A stretch of DNA of 36,350 bases. Origin: Candidatus Solibacter usitatus. Its GTDB lineage: Bacteria > Acidobacteriota > Terriglobia > Bryobacterales > Bryobacteraceae. The stretch covers positions 32,972 to 69,321 of the forward strand of contig JACPNO010000047.1 of the NCBI GenBank assembly GCA_016185465.1. The letters run 5' to 3'. The first letter of the stretch is position 1; the number at the start of each line of letters is the position of its first letter. Of the stretch, positions 1 through 5,602 are shown in pieces. The notes under the pieces were generated by a model. It ran no database searches and was not told the origin of the DNA. It saw nothing but the letters and a program-made list of their open reading frames with translations. Made by a program: the position numbers and the translations under genes.

Positions 1-2
1 AC

Positions 3-1133
3 GGCGGCCTGTACACGGTCTATCGCGATCCCGACGCGGGCAATCGTGAAATATACGGCGAAGGCCAATGGACATTGCTCAAGAAGCTGATCACGGAACG
101 CAACCCCGCGACGATCGCAGTCAACATCTCGCAGACACACGCTTTTTCCGACGGGCTGTCTTCGGGCGAGCGGGAGAAGTTGGAGGCGACGCTCGGTCCC
201 GATCTATTGCGCCGCGTAGTGCGCGCCGAGAACCTGGCGCTGGAATATCAGGAGCTGCGGATTCCCGAAATGCTACCCACTTACCGACAGATGATGGAGA
301 CCGTGCACTGGCTGATTGGCCGCGCGTTTTCCAATGAAGTGATCACGCCGGGGAAAACTACCAATCAGGACGTGGTGTGGTGGCTGCGCCAGCGCGTGAA
401 CGACGCGGGACTGGGCACGTGGTTTCAGCCGTCGGTACGAGTGCAGAAGCCGGGCAAAACCGGCGTGAGCATGTTGAGCGAGGATGATGCGGTGGTGATC
501 GAGCGTGGCGACGTGCTGCATGTGGATTTCGGAATTACCGCGCTGCGCCTGAACACCGACACCCAGCACATGGGCTACGTGCTGCGCGAAGGCGAGCGTG
601 AGCCGCCGGCTGGAATTCAGCAAGCGCTGAAGAATGGCAACCGGCTACAGGATTTGTTGCTGGAACGCATGCGTCCCGGCAAGACGGGCAACCAAGTGCT
701 GGCGGAAGCGCTCGAAGCGATGCAGTCGGCGGGAATCAAGGGCTCGATCTACACACACCCGATTGGCGATCGCGGCCACGCCGCCGGGCCGCTGATCGGC
801 TTGTGGGATCGCCAGCAGGGCGTGCCGGGCCGAGGCGATGTGACGCTGCTGCCGGGAACGTGGTTCTCCATCGAGCTGGCCGCGAACACACCGGTGCCTG
901 AGTGGGGCGGCAAGGAATTGTTCGTAGGACAGGAGGAGGACGCGCAGTTGGATGAGTCACATCCGAGGCCCCAGCGCCATGCCGTGCTTGCGCGCCTCTC
1001 GGCTGCGGTGCCACACGCCGCCGCGAACCCGCCCTCGCGCCAATCACTGACGTCCCAGCACCATGCCGTGCTTGCGCGCCTCTCGGCTAGGGCTCACACG
1101 CCGCCGCGAACCCGCCCTCGCGCCAATCACTGA
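3..1133 (+). CDS. M24 family metallopeptidase (Xaa-Pro peptidase-like), 5' partial
   Basis: The reading frame is open from the left edge, so the N-terminus lies outside the window. The pita-bread metallopeptidase core is visible with all five expected dinuclear metal ligands: Asp in HVDFG, Asp in NTDTQ, His in GHAAGP, Glu in SIELAAN and Glu in QEEDA. Family members cleave peptide bonds next to proline; the substrate here is unknown. About five residues after the last ligand the protein runs into the low-complexity tandem repeat at 969-1250, so the last ~65 residues (HAVLARLS repeated twice) look like translated repeat and not like a family C-terminus. The native 3' end has probably been replaced or truncated. 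It is convergent with the cupin gene downstream. Family call is confident; activity of this copy is uncertain. Confidence 0.85.
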   Translation, partial: GGLYTVYRDPDAGNREIYGEGQWTLLKKLITERNPATIAVNISQTHAFSDGLSSGEREKLEATLGPDLLRRVVRAENLALEYQELRIPEMLPTYRQMMETVHWLIGRAFSNEVITPGKTTNQDVVWWLRQRVNDAGLGTWFQPSVRVQKPGKTGVSMLSEDDAVVIERGDVLHVDFGITALRLNTDTQHMGYVLREGEREPPAGIQQALKNGNRLQDLLLERMRPGKTGNQVLAEALEAMQSAGIKGSIYTHPIGDRGHAAGPLIGLWDRQQGVPGRGDVTLLPGTWFSIELAANTPVPEWGGKELFVGQEEDAQLDESHPRPQRHAVLARLSAAVPHAAANPPSRQSLTSQHHAVLARLSARAHTPPRTRPRANH

Positions 1134-1256
1134 CGTCTCAGCACCATGCCGTGCTTGCGCGCCTTTCGGCTAGGTTCCACACGCCGCCGCGACCGGACGT
1201 TGTAGGGGCGGGTTTCAAACCCGCCCGCGCGAATCATTGACGTCCCAGCACCATGC
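969..1256. repeat. Degenerate tandem repeat derived from the 3' end of the cupin gene
   Basis: Four copies of a block containing ATGCCGTGCTTGCGCGC start near 979, 1063, 1146 and 1253, with spacings of 84, 83 and 107 bp. The last copy is the true 3' end of the minus-strand cupin gene (reverse of its final KHGMVLGRQ codons). The other three share the TGACGTCCCAGCACC lead-in but have lost ~12 bp between GCGCGC and TTTCGGCT, and carry extra sequence before the next copy. The third unit is longer because it contains a palindrome (1206-1226). The array runs through the end of the M24 frame. Confidence 0.85.
1206..1226. repeat. Palindromic REP-like element
   Basis: GGGCGGGTTT and AAACCCGCCC form 10-bp perfect arms around a single C. 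It sits between the convergent M24 and cupin genes, so a transcript from either strand could fold into a strong hairpin, and it could work as a terminator. No T-run follows, so a dispersed REP-type repeat is equally likely. Confidence 0.6.
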
Positions 1257-1749
1257 CGTGCTTGCGCGCGATGTCCTGCATTTCGGCTGGCGTCAACTGT
1301 TTCGCCGAAACATCGCGGAAGAATCCTTCGAGTCCCGGCGGCGAGACCACCCACAAAACCTGGCTCTCCTGTTTGACCGGCTCGACGCCGTGCCAAACGC
1401 CGCGCGGAATGAAAACGGTCGATCCCGGTCCGGCGAGCTTGCGCGTATCGCCCAGAATGGCCATGGCCGCGCCCTTCTGCACCACCAGCATTTCGTCGGT
1501 GTGGTCATGTTTGTGGAGCGGGATGCCCGCGCCGGCGCCCAGGTCCTGCGTGCCGGCGGCCATGCTGCGCGATCCGGTTTTCGGGTCCGCTTTCACAATG
1601 ACTTTCGTATTGCGAACCAGCAGGACTTCGCCTTCGTCAGGACCGAGGACGTAGCCGCTGGCTGCGGGCGGTGCGCCGTCGAGCGCGGTCCACAGGAATA
1701 GAGTCACACCGGCGAAGGCAACTCTCAGAAGTAATGCGTGGTTGTGCAC
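1234..1749 (-). CDS. Exported single-domain cupin protein
   Basis: 171 residues. An N-terminal hydrophobic segment (about residues 5-22) looks like a signal peptide or membrane anchor. The cupin core follows: HKHDHTDE matches the first cupin motif with the usual His/His/Glu metal ligands, and FIPRGVWHGV supplies the second-motif His. The substrate cannot be told; exported cupins of this kind bind a metal and may be enzymes or sensors. It is the last gene of a minus-strand trio and begins 9 bp after the DUF1772-like gene stop. Its final codons are the parent sequence of the tandem repeat downstream. Confidence 0.85.
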   Translation of the reverse strand: MHNHALLLRVAFAGVTLFLWTALDGAPPAASGYVLGPDEGEVLLVRNTKVIVKADPKTGSRSMAAGTQDLGAGAGIPLHKHDHTDEMLVVQKGAAMAILGDTRKLAGPGSTVFIPRGVWHGVEPVKQESQVLWVVSPPGLEGFFRDVSAKQLTPAEMQDIARKHGMVLGRQ

Positions 1750-1758
1750 AGATCCTCC

Positions 1759-2196
1759 TCAGGGCCAAATGAGCGTGGACAGAAAGATGACCGAGGCCGC
1801 GAAGGCGAGAATGCTCCGGACTGCGTGTAATTTTCCCCAGTCCTGCATGAGCCGGCGCGCCAACGGAGAGCTGCGGTCGAGCGCCGGATCGAGGAGCTGC
1901 TTATTCGTGGGCATGATCGCAATCAACGTGAATGGGATCACGGCGAAGATCAGCACGGCGCCGACGAACCACAGACGCGGCCCACCCATAAACCACGCGC
2001 CGAGTCCCGCGATCGTGGAGGCTAGAGCCAGGATCGCCTGCATCACCGCGGCCCGCCGGTAACTTGGACCAAATTCGGTCGCAGCCAAGGAGGTCCCGCA
2101 CTCCATTCGTGCCGGATGCTCCACGAGGTTGATGTAAATGGCAGCGCCGCTGAAAAGCATTGCCGTAAGCACCGCCGTAAACTGAAGGATCAGCAT
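1759..2196 (-). CDS. DUF1772-like (anthrone oxygenase family) membrane protein
   Basis: 145 residues with four predicted membrane segments (about 5-22, 50-67, 73-92 and 126-143). The pattern of an N-terminal NLVEHPAR motif, a central YRRAAVMQ stretch and IMPTNKQLLDP between helices 3 and 4 matches DUF1772 proteins, some of which are described as anthrone-oxygenase-like; the function of most bacterial members is unknown. A GGAGG ribosome-binding site precedes the ATG. It lies 15 bp after the upstream membrane-protein gene and 9 bp before the cupin, so the three are probably one transcript. Confidence 0.8.
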   Translation of the reverse strand: MLILQFTAVLTAMLFSGAAIYINLVEHPARMECGTSLAATEFGPSYRRAAVMQAILALASTIAGLGAWFMGGPRLWFVGAVLIFAVIPFTLIAIMPTNKQLLDPALDRSSPLARRLMQDWGKLHAVRSILAFAASVIFLSTLIWP

Positions 2197-2211
2197 TCCG
2201 ACCTCCGAGGC

Positions 2212-2613
2212 CTACCTGTTCAACCTCGCCACCGCGATTCCTTTAAGCACATCGCCCATCACGTCGAAAGCAATCTGCTTGGCTACCGTAATTCCGGGAA
2301 TCGGCTGCACCGCGTAGTAGATCAGGAATTTCGGAATCGTCATAATGGCCGTGATGGCCAGACCGTAACAAATGCCTTGCGTCAGAAATGGCTTGTCGTC
2401 CTTGATGCGGACATAAATCCACACGACAGCAAACGCGGCAAATAAATCCGCGACCGGCATGAACACGACGAAATTCATCTGATCCTGTGCCGAGCGAAAC
2501 AGGTTTGGCAGTTGCTTGTAATCGGCTTGGAGCAGGAAGCCATGCACGAAAAATCCGATGCCCATGAACATCACGAACATCACTGCGACCGAGACCCAAA
2601 AACGCTTATTCAT
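2212..2613 (-). CDS. Small multi-pass membrane protein of unknown function
   Basis: 133 residues with about four hydrophobic segments (7-28, 45-67, 78-98 and a weaker one near 110-125). I do not recognise a named family. It is the first gene of the operon with the DUF1772-like protein and the cupin, and is divergent from the barrel-protein gene at 2749. Size and topology are similar to its DUF1772-like neighbour but no clear sequence similarity is visible by eye. Confidence 0.75.
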   Translation of the reverse strand: MNKRFWVSVAVMFVMFMGIGFFVHGFLLQADYKQLPNLFRSAQDQMNFVVFMPVADLFAAFAVVWIYVRIKDDKPFLTQGICYGLAITAIMTIPKFLIYYAVQPIPGITVAKQIAFDVMGDVLKGIAVARLNR

Positions 2614-2748
2614 AGACTCACTCCTATCAGGGTGCCTGACATTCTAGTACCGCCACACCCGTGCCCGCCAGTCACGGCGCGGATGCAGTGATCATCAACG
2701 AAATAATCAGCACCACCGGTGGAATGGCGCGTGCTGTGCACTCTCACC
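2614..2748. other. Divergent intergenic region
   Basis: This 135-bp gap must hold the promoters of the minus-strand membrane-protein operon and the plus-strand barrel gene. It contains a perfect 10-bp palindrome, CCACCGGTGG, at 2713-2722. I see no convincing -35/-10 pair on either strand. Confidence 0.4.
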
Positions 2749-3402
2749 ATGAGACAACGCATTTTATATTTCGGCTTATTGATCCTGATGGGGGTGTGCG
2801 GCGCTTCGGCGCAGGTGGTGTCGCTCGGAGTGAAGGGCGGCATCCGCTTCACGGATGCGAGCGGCGGGCAGGACGAATCACGGCCCTACATCGTTGGACC
2901 GTCGATCGAATTCCGCTTGCCCGCGCACTTCGCCATTGAAATTGACGCGCTCTACCAACGCCTGGGAAATACTGCGCAGTACCATTTTTTCAGTGGGATT
3001 ACCTCGCCGGGGAACAACGGTCCGTTTCCGTATCCTGTTGCCGCCATCTATCGCGTGCGCGCCAATTCCTGGGAGTTCCCCGTCCTTGGGAAATATTATT
3101 TGCGCCCGCGCACGGCGGCGTGGCAGCCGTTCATCGGCACGGGCTGGGCCTTGCGCACCAGCGGCGTCCACACCAGCGGCAGTGTGACCACGGTGGATTC
3201 GGCGGGCGCCAAGAGCACGTCTTCCTACCACAGTCACTACCAAAGCGGCGTGGACGTAGGCGCGGTCTTCGCTGCCGGCGTCAAGTATCGCGTGGGGCGC
3301 GTGGCTTTCGCGCCCGAAGCCCGCTACACGCGCTGGGGCGGCTCGGACAGCACATTCAATCGCAAGAACGAAGCCGCGGTGCTGCTGGGCATCACGTTCT
3401 GA
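2749..3402 (+). CDS. Outer-membrane beta-barrel protein
   Basis: 217 residues. The ATG at 2749 gives a clean signal peptide (MRQRILYFGLLILMGVCGASAQ), which decides the start; an in-frame GTG ten codons upstream would precede it with charged sequence. The mature part is a series of alternating strands (IEFRLPAHFAIEIDALYQRL, SWEFPVLGKYYLR, DVGAVFAAGVKYRV, VAFAPEARYTRWG) and ends in Phe (LLGITF), typical of small 8-stranded barrels recognised by the Bam complex. The specific role is unknown. It is followed by an intradiol-dioxygenase-like gene after 33 bp. Confidence 0.8.
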   Translation: MRQRILYFGLLILMGVCGASAQVVSLGVKGGIRFTDASGGQDESRPYIVGPSIEFRLPAHFAIEIDALYQRLGNTAQYHFFSGITSPGNNGPFPYPVAAIYRVRANSWEFPVLGKYYLRPRTAAWQPFIGTGWALRTSGVHTSGSVTTVDSAGAKSTSSYHSHYQSGVDVGAVFAAGVKYRVGRVAFAPEARYTRWGGSDSTFNRKNEAAVLLGITF

Positions 3403-3435
3403 AACAGCGGGTATATACTCTCACAGGAGGCGTTC

Positions 3436-4074
3436 ATGAGAGTGAAACCGCTGACGCGACGCGAGATTCTGGAGAACTGCATTGTACGCGGGCTTTTAGT
3501 GGCGAGTATCCCGTTATCGCAATCGAAGCTGCTCGCGTTCTGGCAGCAAGCGGAAGCGCGGCCGCCAAAGTTGACGCCGGAAAATGAAATGGGGCCTTTC
3601 TTCAAGAAAGGCGCGCCGGAAGCAGCGATGCTGCGGGTGCCGGGCGATGCCGGTTTTCCCCTGCGCGTGTCGGGCAATATTCTGGACGCTCGTGGAGAAC
3701 CGATCGAAGGCGCCCGCGCCGAAGTCTGGCAAGCCGACCATCACGGGCTCTACGATTTGAAGGGATACCGGTACCGCGCGCGGCTCGCGCCCTCCGCGAA
3801 AGGCGCGTATGCTTTTGAAACCGTGATGCCGGGGCACTATCCGGACCGGGTCTGCCAGCACATCCACTTCATGGTTACGGCGCCCGGGCACAAAACGCTG
3901 GTGACGCAGCTGTATTTTGCAACCGACTCTGTGTTCGCAGGCGATCCGGACAAGAACTACACCCGCGATCCGCTGATCGAAAACCGCGAACTGGTTCGGC
4001 CGGTGACATTGGTCGAACACGCGGAATCGGCTCATGCCGATGTGGTGTTCGAGCTGAGTCTGCAGAAGGCGTGA
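3436..4074 (+). CDS. Intradiol ring-cleavage dioxygenase-like protein
   Basis: 212 residues. The classic family opens catechol-type rings between the two hydroxyls using non-haem Fe(III) bound by two Tyr and two His. Candidates for all four are visible: Tyr106 (GLYD), Tyr135 (GHYPDR), His142 and His144 (CQHIHF). The segment between Tyr135 and His142 is shorter than in protocatechuate dioxygenase, as in the many exported 'dioxygenase-like' proteins. Residues 1-35 include RRE and a hydrophobic stretch, suggesting a Tat- or Sec-type export signal. A strong AGGAGG precedes the ATG. The stop lies one base before the next ATG, so it is probably co-translated with the WD40 protein. Substrate unknown; a bound-aromatic or polymer-related role is inference. 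Confidence 0.85.
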   Translation: MRVKPLTRREILENCIVRGLLVASIPLSQSKLLAFWQQAEARPPKLTPENEMGPFFKKGAPEAAMLRVPGDAGFPLRVSGNILDARGEPIEGARAEVWQADHHGLYDLKGYRYRARLAPSAKGAYAFETVMPGHYPDRVCQHIHFMVTAPGHKTLVTQLYFATDSVFAGDPDKNYTRDPLIENRELVRPVTLVEHAESAHADVVFELSLQKA

Positions 4075-4075
4075 C

Positions 4076-4681
4076 ATGGGAAAACTTCTGCTGGTGCTGC
4101 TGGCGGCGTCGGCCGCCGCGCAAACTCTCCCCGGCGACCGCGTGATTCACCTGAACGCCAATGTTTCGATTGTGGCGTTTTCATCGGATGGAAAATTGCT
4201 GGCGGGCGCATGCGACGATGGCACGGTTAAGTTTTGGGATGCGCAATCCGGCGCCTTGAGCCGGACGGTGACCTGGAGCAAGGGCCAGCGCAGCGCGGCG
4301 TTCTCGCCCGGCGCGAGCATGGTGGCGTCGGCGGGTCAGGAAAAAGTGATCAACTTGTGGGATCTCAAATCCGGAGAGCTCACGCGGCAGATGACGGGCA
4401 ACAAGAAGAAATCCGGACCGCTGGCGTTTTCCCGCGATGGCAAACGGCTGGTAAGCGGCGGCTTCGATAAGACGGTCCGTCTCTGGGATGTGGCGAGCGG
4501 AGGCCTGCAGCTCGAGCTGGAAGATGGCAATGGCGAGCCCAGCAGCGTGGCCTTTTCGCCGGATGGGGAAACGCTGGTTACCGCCAATGCCGATACTACT
4601 CTGAGAATCTGGAACGCGCGCACCGGGCAACTGCAGCGCACGCTCGATGAACTATCGCTGGTGACGTTCACCATGGCTTGA
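4076..4681 (+). CDS. WD40 beta-propeller protein, N-terminal part (frame-broken)
   Basis: 201 residues starting with a short signal peptide (MGKLLLVLLAASAAAQ), so the product is exported. Four complete WD40 blades follow (ending KFWD, NLWD, RLWD, RIWN) and the start of a fifth. The frame then stops at 4679-4681 in the middle of blade 5, just where a FSPDGK-type turn is expected. The remaining two and a half blades continue in another frame from 4678. Together the two frames make exactly seven blades, the size of a closed propeller, so this is best read as one gene broken by a small deletion or a sequencing error. WD40 propellers are protein-interaction scaffolds; the partner is unknown. Confidence 0.85.
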   Translation: MGKLLLVLLAASAAAQTLPGDRVIHLNANVSIVAFSSDGKLLAGACDDGTVKFWDAQSGALSRTVTWSKGQRSAAFSPGASMVASAGQEKVINLWDLKSGELTRQMTGNKKKSGPLAFSRDGKRLVSGGFDKTVRLWDVASGGLQLELEDGNGEPSSVAFSPDGETLVTANADTTLRIWNARTGQLQRTLDELSLVTFTMA

Positions 4682-5004
4682 TGGCGTCGTCCGGGGCCGA
4701 CCGGACCATTCGTCTGTGGGATACGAAAACCTGGAAAGTCGCCCGCACGGTGAACGGGCAGGCGGAGATGGTTAGTCATCTGGCTTTTTCGCCGGACGGC
4801 AAGACGCTCATGAGCGGGGGCTCGAGCGAGTTCACAGGCGCGCGGCCGGTGGAAGTGCGTCTGTGGGACGTGGCGTCGGGAAAGACCAAGCGAGCCCTGC
4901 CATCGCCGCATCGCGTGGTCTCGGTAGCGTTCGCCCCGGATGGCAAGACCGTGGCAGTGTCGGATCGCGACAAGGAAATCAATATCTGGGCAGTCCCGGA
5001 CTGA
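4678..5004 (+). CDS. WD40 beta-propeller protein, C-terminal part (frame-broken)
   Basis: 108 residues carrying the end of blade 5 (IRLWD) and blades 6 (VRLWD) and 7 (INIWA). It overlaps the end of the preceding frame by four bases. It has no signal peptide of its own, and on its own could not close a propeller in the periplasm, which argues that it is the displaced C-terminal half of the preceding gene and not an independent protein. Restoring about six residues (a missing segment whose length is not a multiple of three) would rejoin the frames. Confidence 0.75.
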   Translation: MMASSGADRTIRLWDTKTWKVARTVNGQAEMVSHLAFSPDGKTLMSGGSSEFTGARPVEVRLWDVASGKTKRALPSPHRVVSVAFAPDGKTVAVSDRDKEINIWAVPD

Positions 5005-5005
5005 A

Positions 5006-5045
5006 ACTATCCGGTTGATGCGCCAGGACTATCCATTTGGATAGT
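5006..5045. promoter_or_regulatory. ACTATCC dyad with an extra upstream half-site (candidate activator site)
   Basis: ACTATCC-ATTT-GGATAGT at 5028-5045 is a perfect 7-bp inverted repeat with a 4-bp centre. A third ACTATCC in direct orientation lies at 5006-5012, 22 bp upstream, about two helical turns away. The dyad centre is ~85 bp before the predicted start from the sigma-54 site, a usual position for an enhancer-binding activator. It could alternatively be a weak terminator hairpin for the WD40 gene, but there is no T-run. Confidence 0.6.
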
Positions 5046-5059
5046 TTGAGCTGCCTGGC

Positions 5060-5089
5060 AAGTGCATCCCCGATGAATTCATTGCACTT
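5060..5089. repeat. Inverted repeat AAGTGCA / TGCACTT
   Basis: Seven-base perfect arms at 5060-5066 and 5083-5089, with a 16-bp centre, lie between the ACTATCC dyad and the -24 element. The spacing of the two arms (23 bp) is close to two helical turns, as in protein-binding sites. It may be a second regulatory site or chance. Confidence 0.4.
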
Positions 5090-5096
5090 TTCAACA

Positions 5097-5112
5097 TGGC
5101 ACACCGTTTGCT
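5097..5112 (+). promoter_or_regulatory. Sigma-54 (-24/-12) promoter
   Basis: TGGCACACCGTTTGCT fits the RpoN consensus TGGCACG-N4-TTGCW with one mismatch, and has the required GG-N10-GC spacing (5098-5099 and 5110-5111). Transcription would start near 5123, leaving a short leader with an AAAGGAG ribosome-binding site before the ATG at 5140. Sigma-54 promoters need a AAA+ activator; none is in the window. Confidence 0.75.
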
Positions 5113-5139
5113 CTATGCAATGGGCAAAGGAGCCAGACG

Positions 5140-5238
5140 ATGAAAACCAAGACCAACGTAAAAGCCGGAAAAGCGGATCCAGGGATGATCACCTTCACGC
5201 ACCTCTACGACAAGGCTAGCCCTGTAATAGCGAAGTAA
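5140..5238 (+). CDS. Small 32-residue peptide (MKTKTNVKAG-type)
   Basis: The frame runs ATG to TAA: it begins MKTKTNVKAGKADPGM and ends YDKASPVIAK. It is preceded by AAAGGAG at 5126-5132, seven bases from the ATG, and by the sigma-54 site, which together support it as a real gene despite its size. The N-terminus is basic and without a hydrophobic stretch, so there is no signal peptide or membrane helix. I associate KTNVKAG openings with short uncharacterised proteins in related genomes, from memory and unverified. The shell-protein gene starts 70 bp downstream on the same strand, so the two may share a transcript. Function unknown. Confidence 0.6.
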   Translation: MKTKTNVKAGKADPGMITFTHLYDKASPVIAK

Positions 5239-5308
5239 CCATCGCCGTCTCCCCGCCGCGAACTGCCTTGTGTTACCGTGAAGTGTTCAACGAAATTTTG
5301 GAGGCGGC

Positions 5309-5602
5309 ATGGAAGCTCTCGGCCTGATTGAGACGAAAGGTTTGGTTGGCGCGATCGAAGCCGCCGACGCCATGGTGAAGACGGCCAACGTCGTGCTCAC
5401 TGGCAAGGAATATATCGGCGCCGGATACGTCACGGTCACGGTTCGGGGAGACGTGGGAGCCGTTAAAGCCGCCACGGAAGCTGGTGCGGCAGCGGCCAGG
5501 CGGGTTGGGGAGCTGGTGAGCGTGCACGTGATCCCGCGCGTGCATGAAGAGGCGGAAAAAGTTCTTCCCGGCGCGGGCCCCATCAAAAAAGCGCTCGGGT
5601 AA
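5309..5602 (+). CDS. Bacterial microcompartment shell protein, hexameric BMC-H (EutM/PduA/CcmK type)
   Basis: 97 residues, a single BMC domain of standard length. Typical features are the [24 protein letters not shown] opening region, a [28 protein letters not shown] central part and the [14 protein letters not shown] strand. Such proteins form hexamers that tile the facets of a protein-walled organelle and have a central pore for metabolites. A GGAGG ribosome-binding site precedes the ATG. The aldehyde dehydrogenase gene starts at the very next base after the stop, so the two are translationally coupled. No second hexamer, trimer or pentamer (vertex) gene occurs in this window. Confidence 0.95.
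   Translation: MEALGLIETKGLVGAIEAADAMVKTANVVLTGKEYIGAGYVTVTVRGDVGAVKAATEAGAAAARRVGELVSVHVIPRVHEEAEKVLPGAGPIKKALG

Noticed and set aside
969-1256. CRISPR array
   Set aside because: The units are ~84 bp, nearly identical along most of their length and have no spacer pattern; no cas gene is present.
2725-2740. A sigma-54-like site TGGCGCGTGCTGTGCA with GG-N10-GC spacing
   Set aside because: It has two mismatches and its predicted start would fall at or after the ATG (2749) of the barrel gene, so it cannot serve it.
2719-2748. Longer GTG start for the barrel protein
   Set aside because: It adds ten residues before a complete signal peptide.
5006-5045. ACTATCC dyad as terminator of the WD40 gene
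   Set aside because: Not excluded, but no T-run follows and the third half-site two turns upstream is better explained as protein binding.
5037-5219. A 60-codon frame around the sigma-54 site
   Set aside because: It spans the promoter and runs out of frame over the better-supported peptide at 5140-5238; it has no ribosome-binding site.
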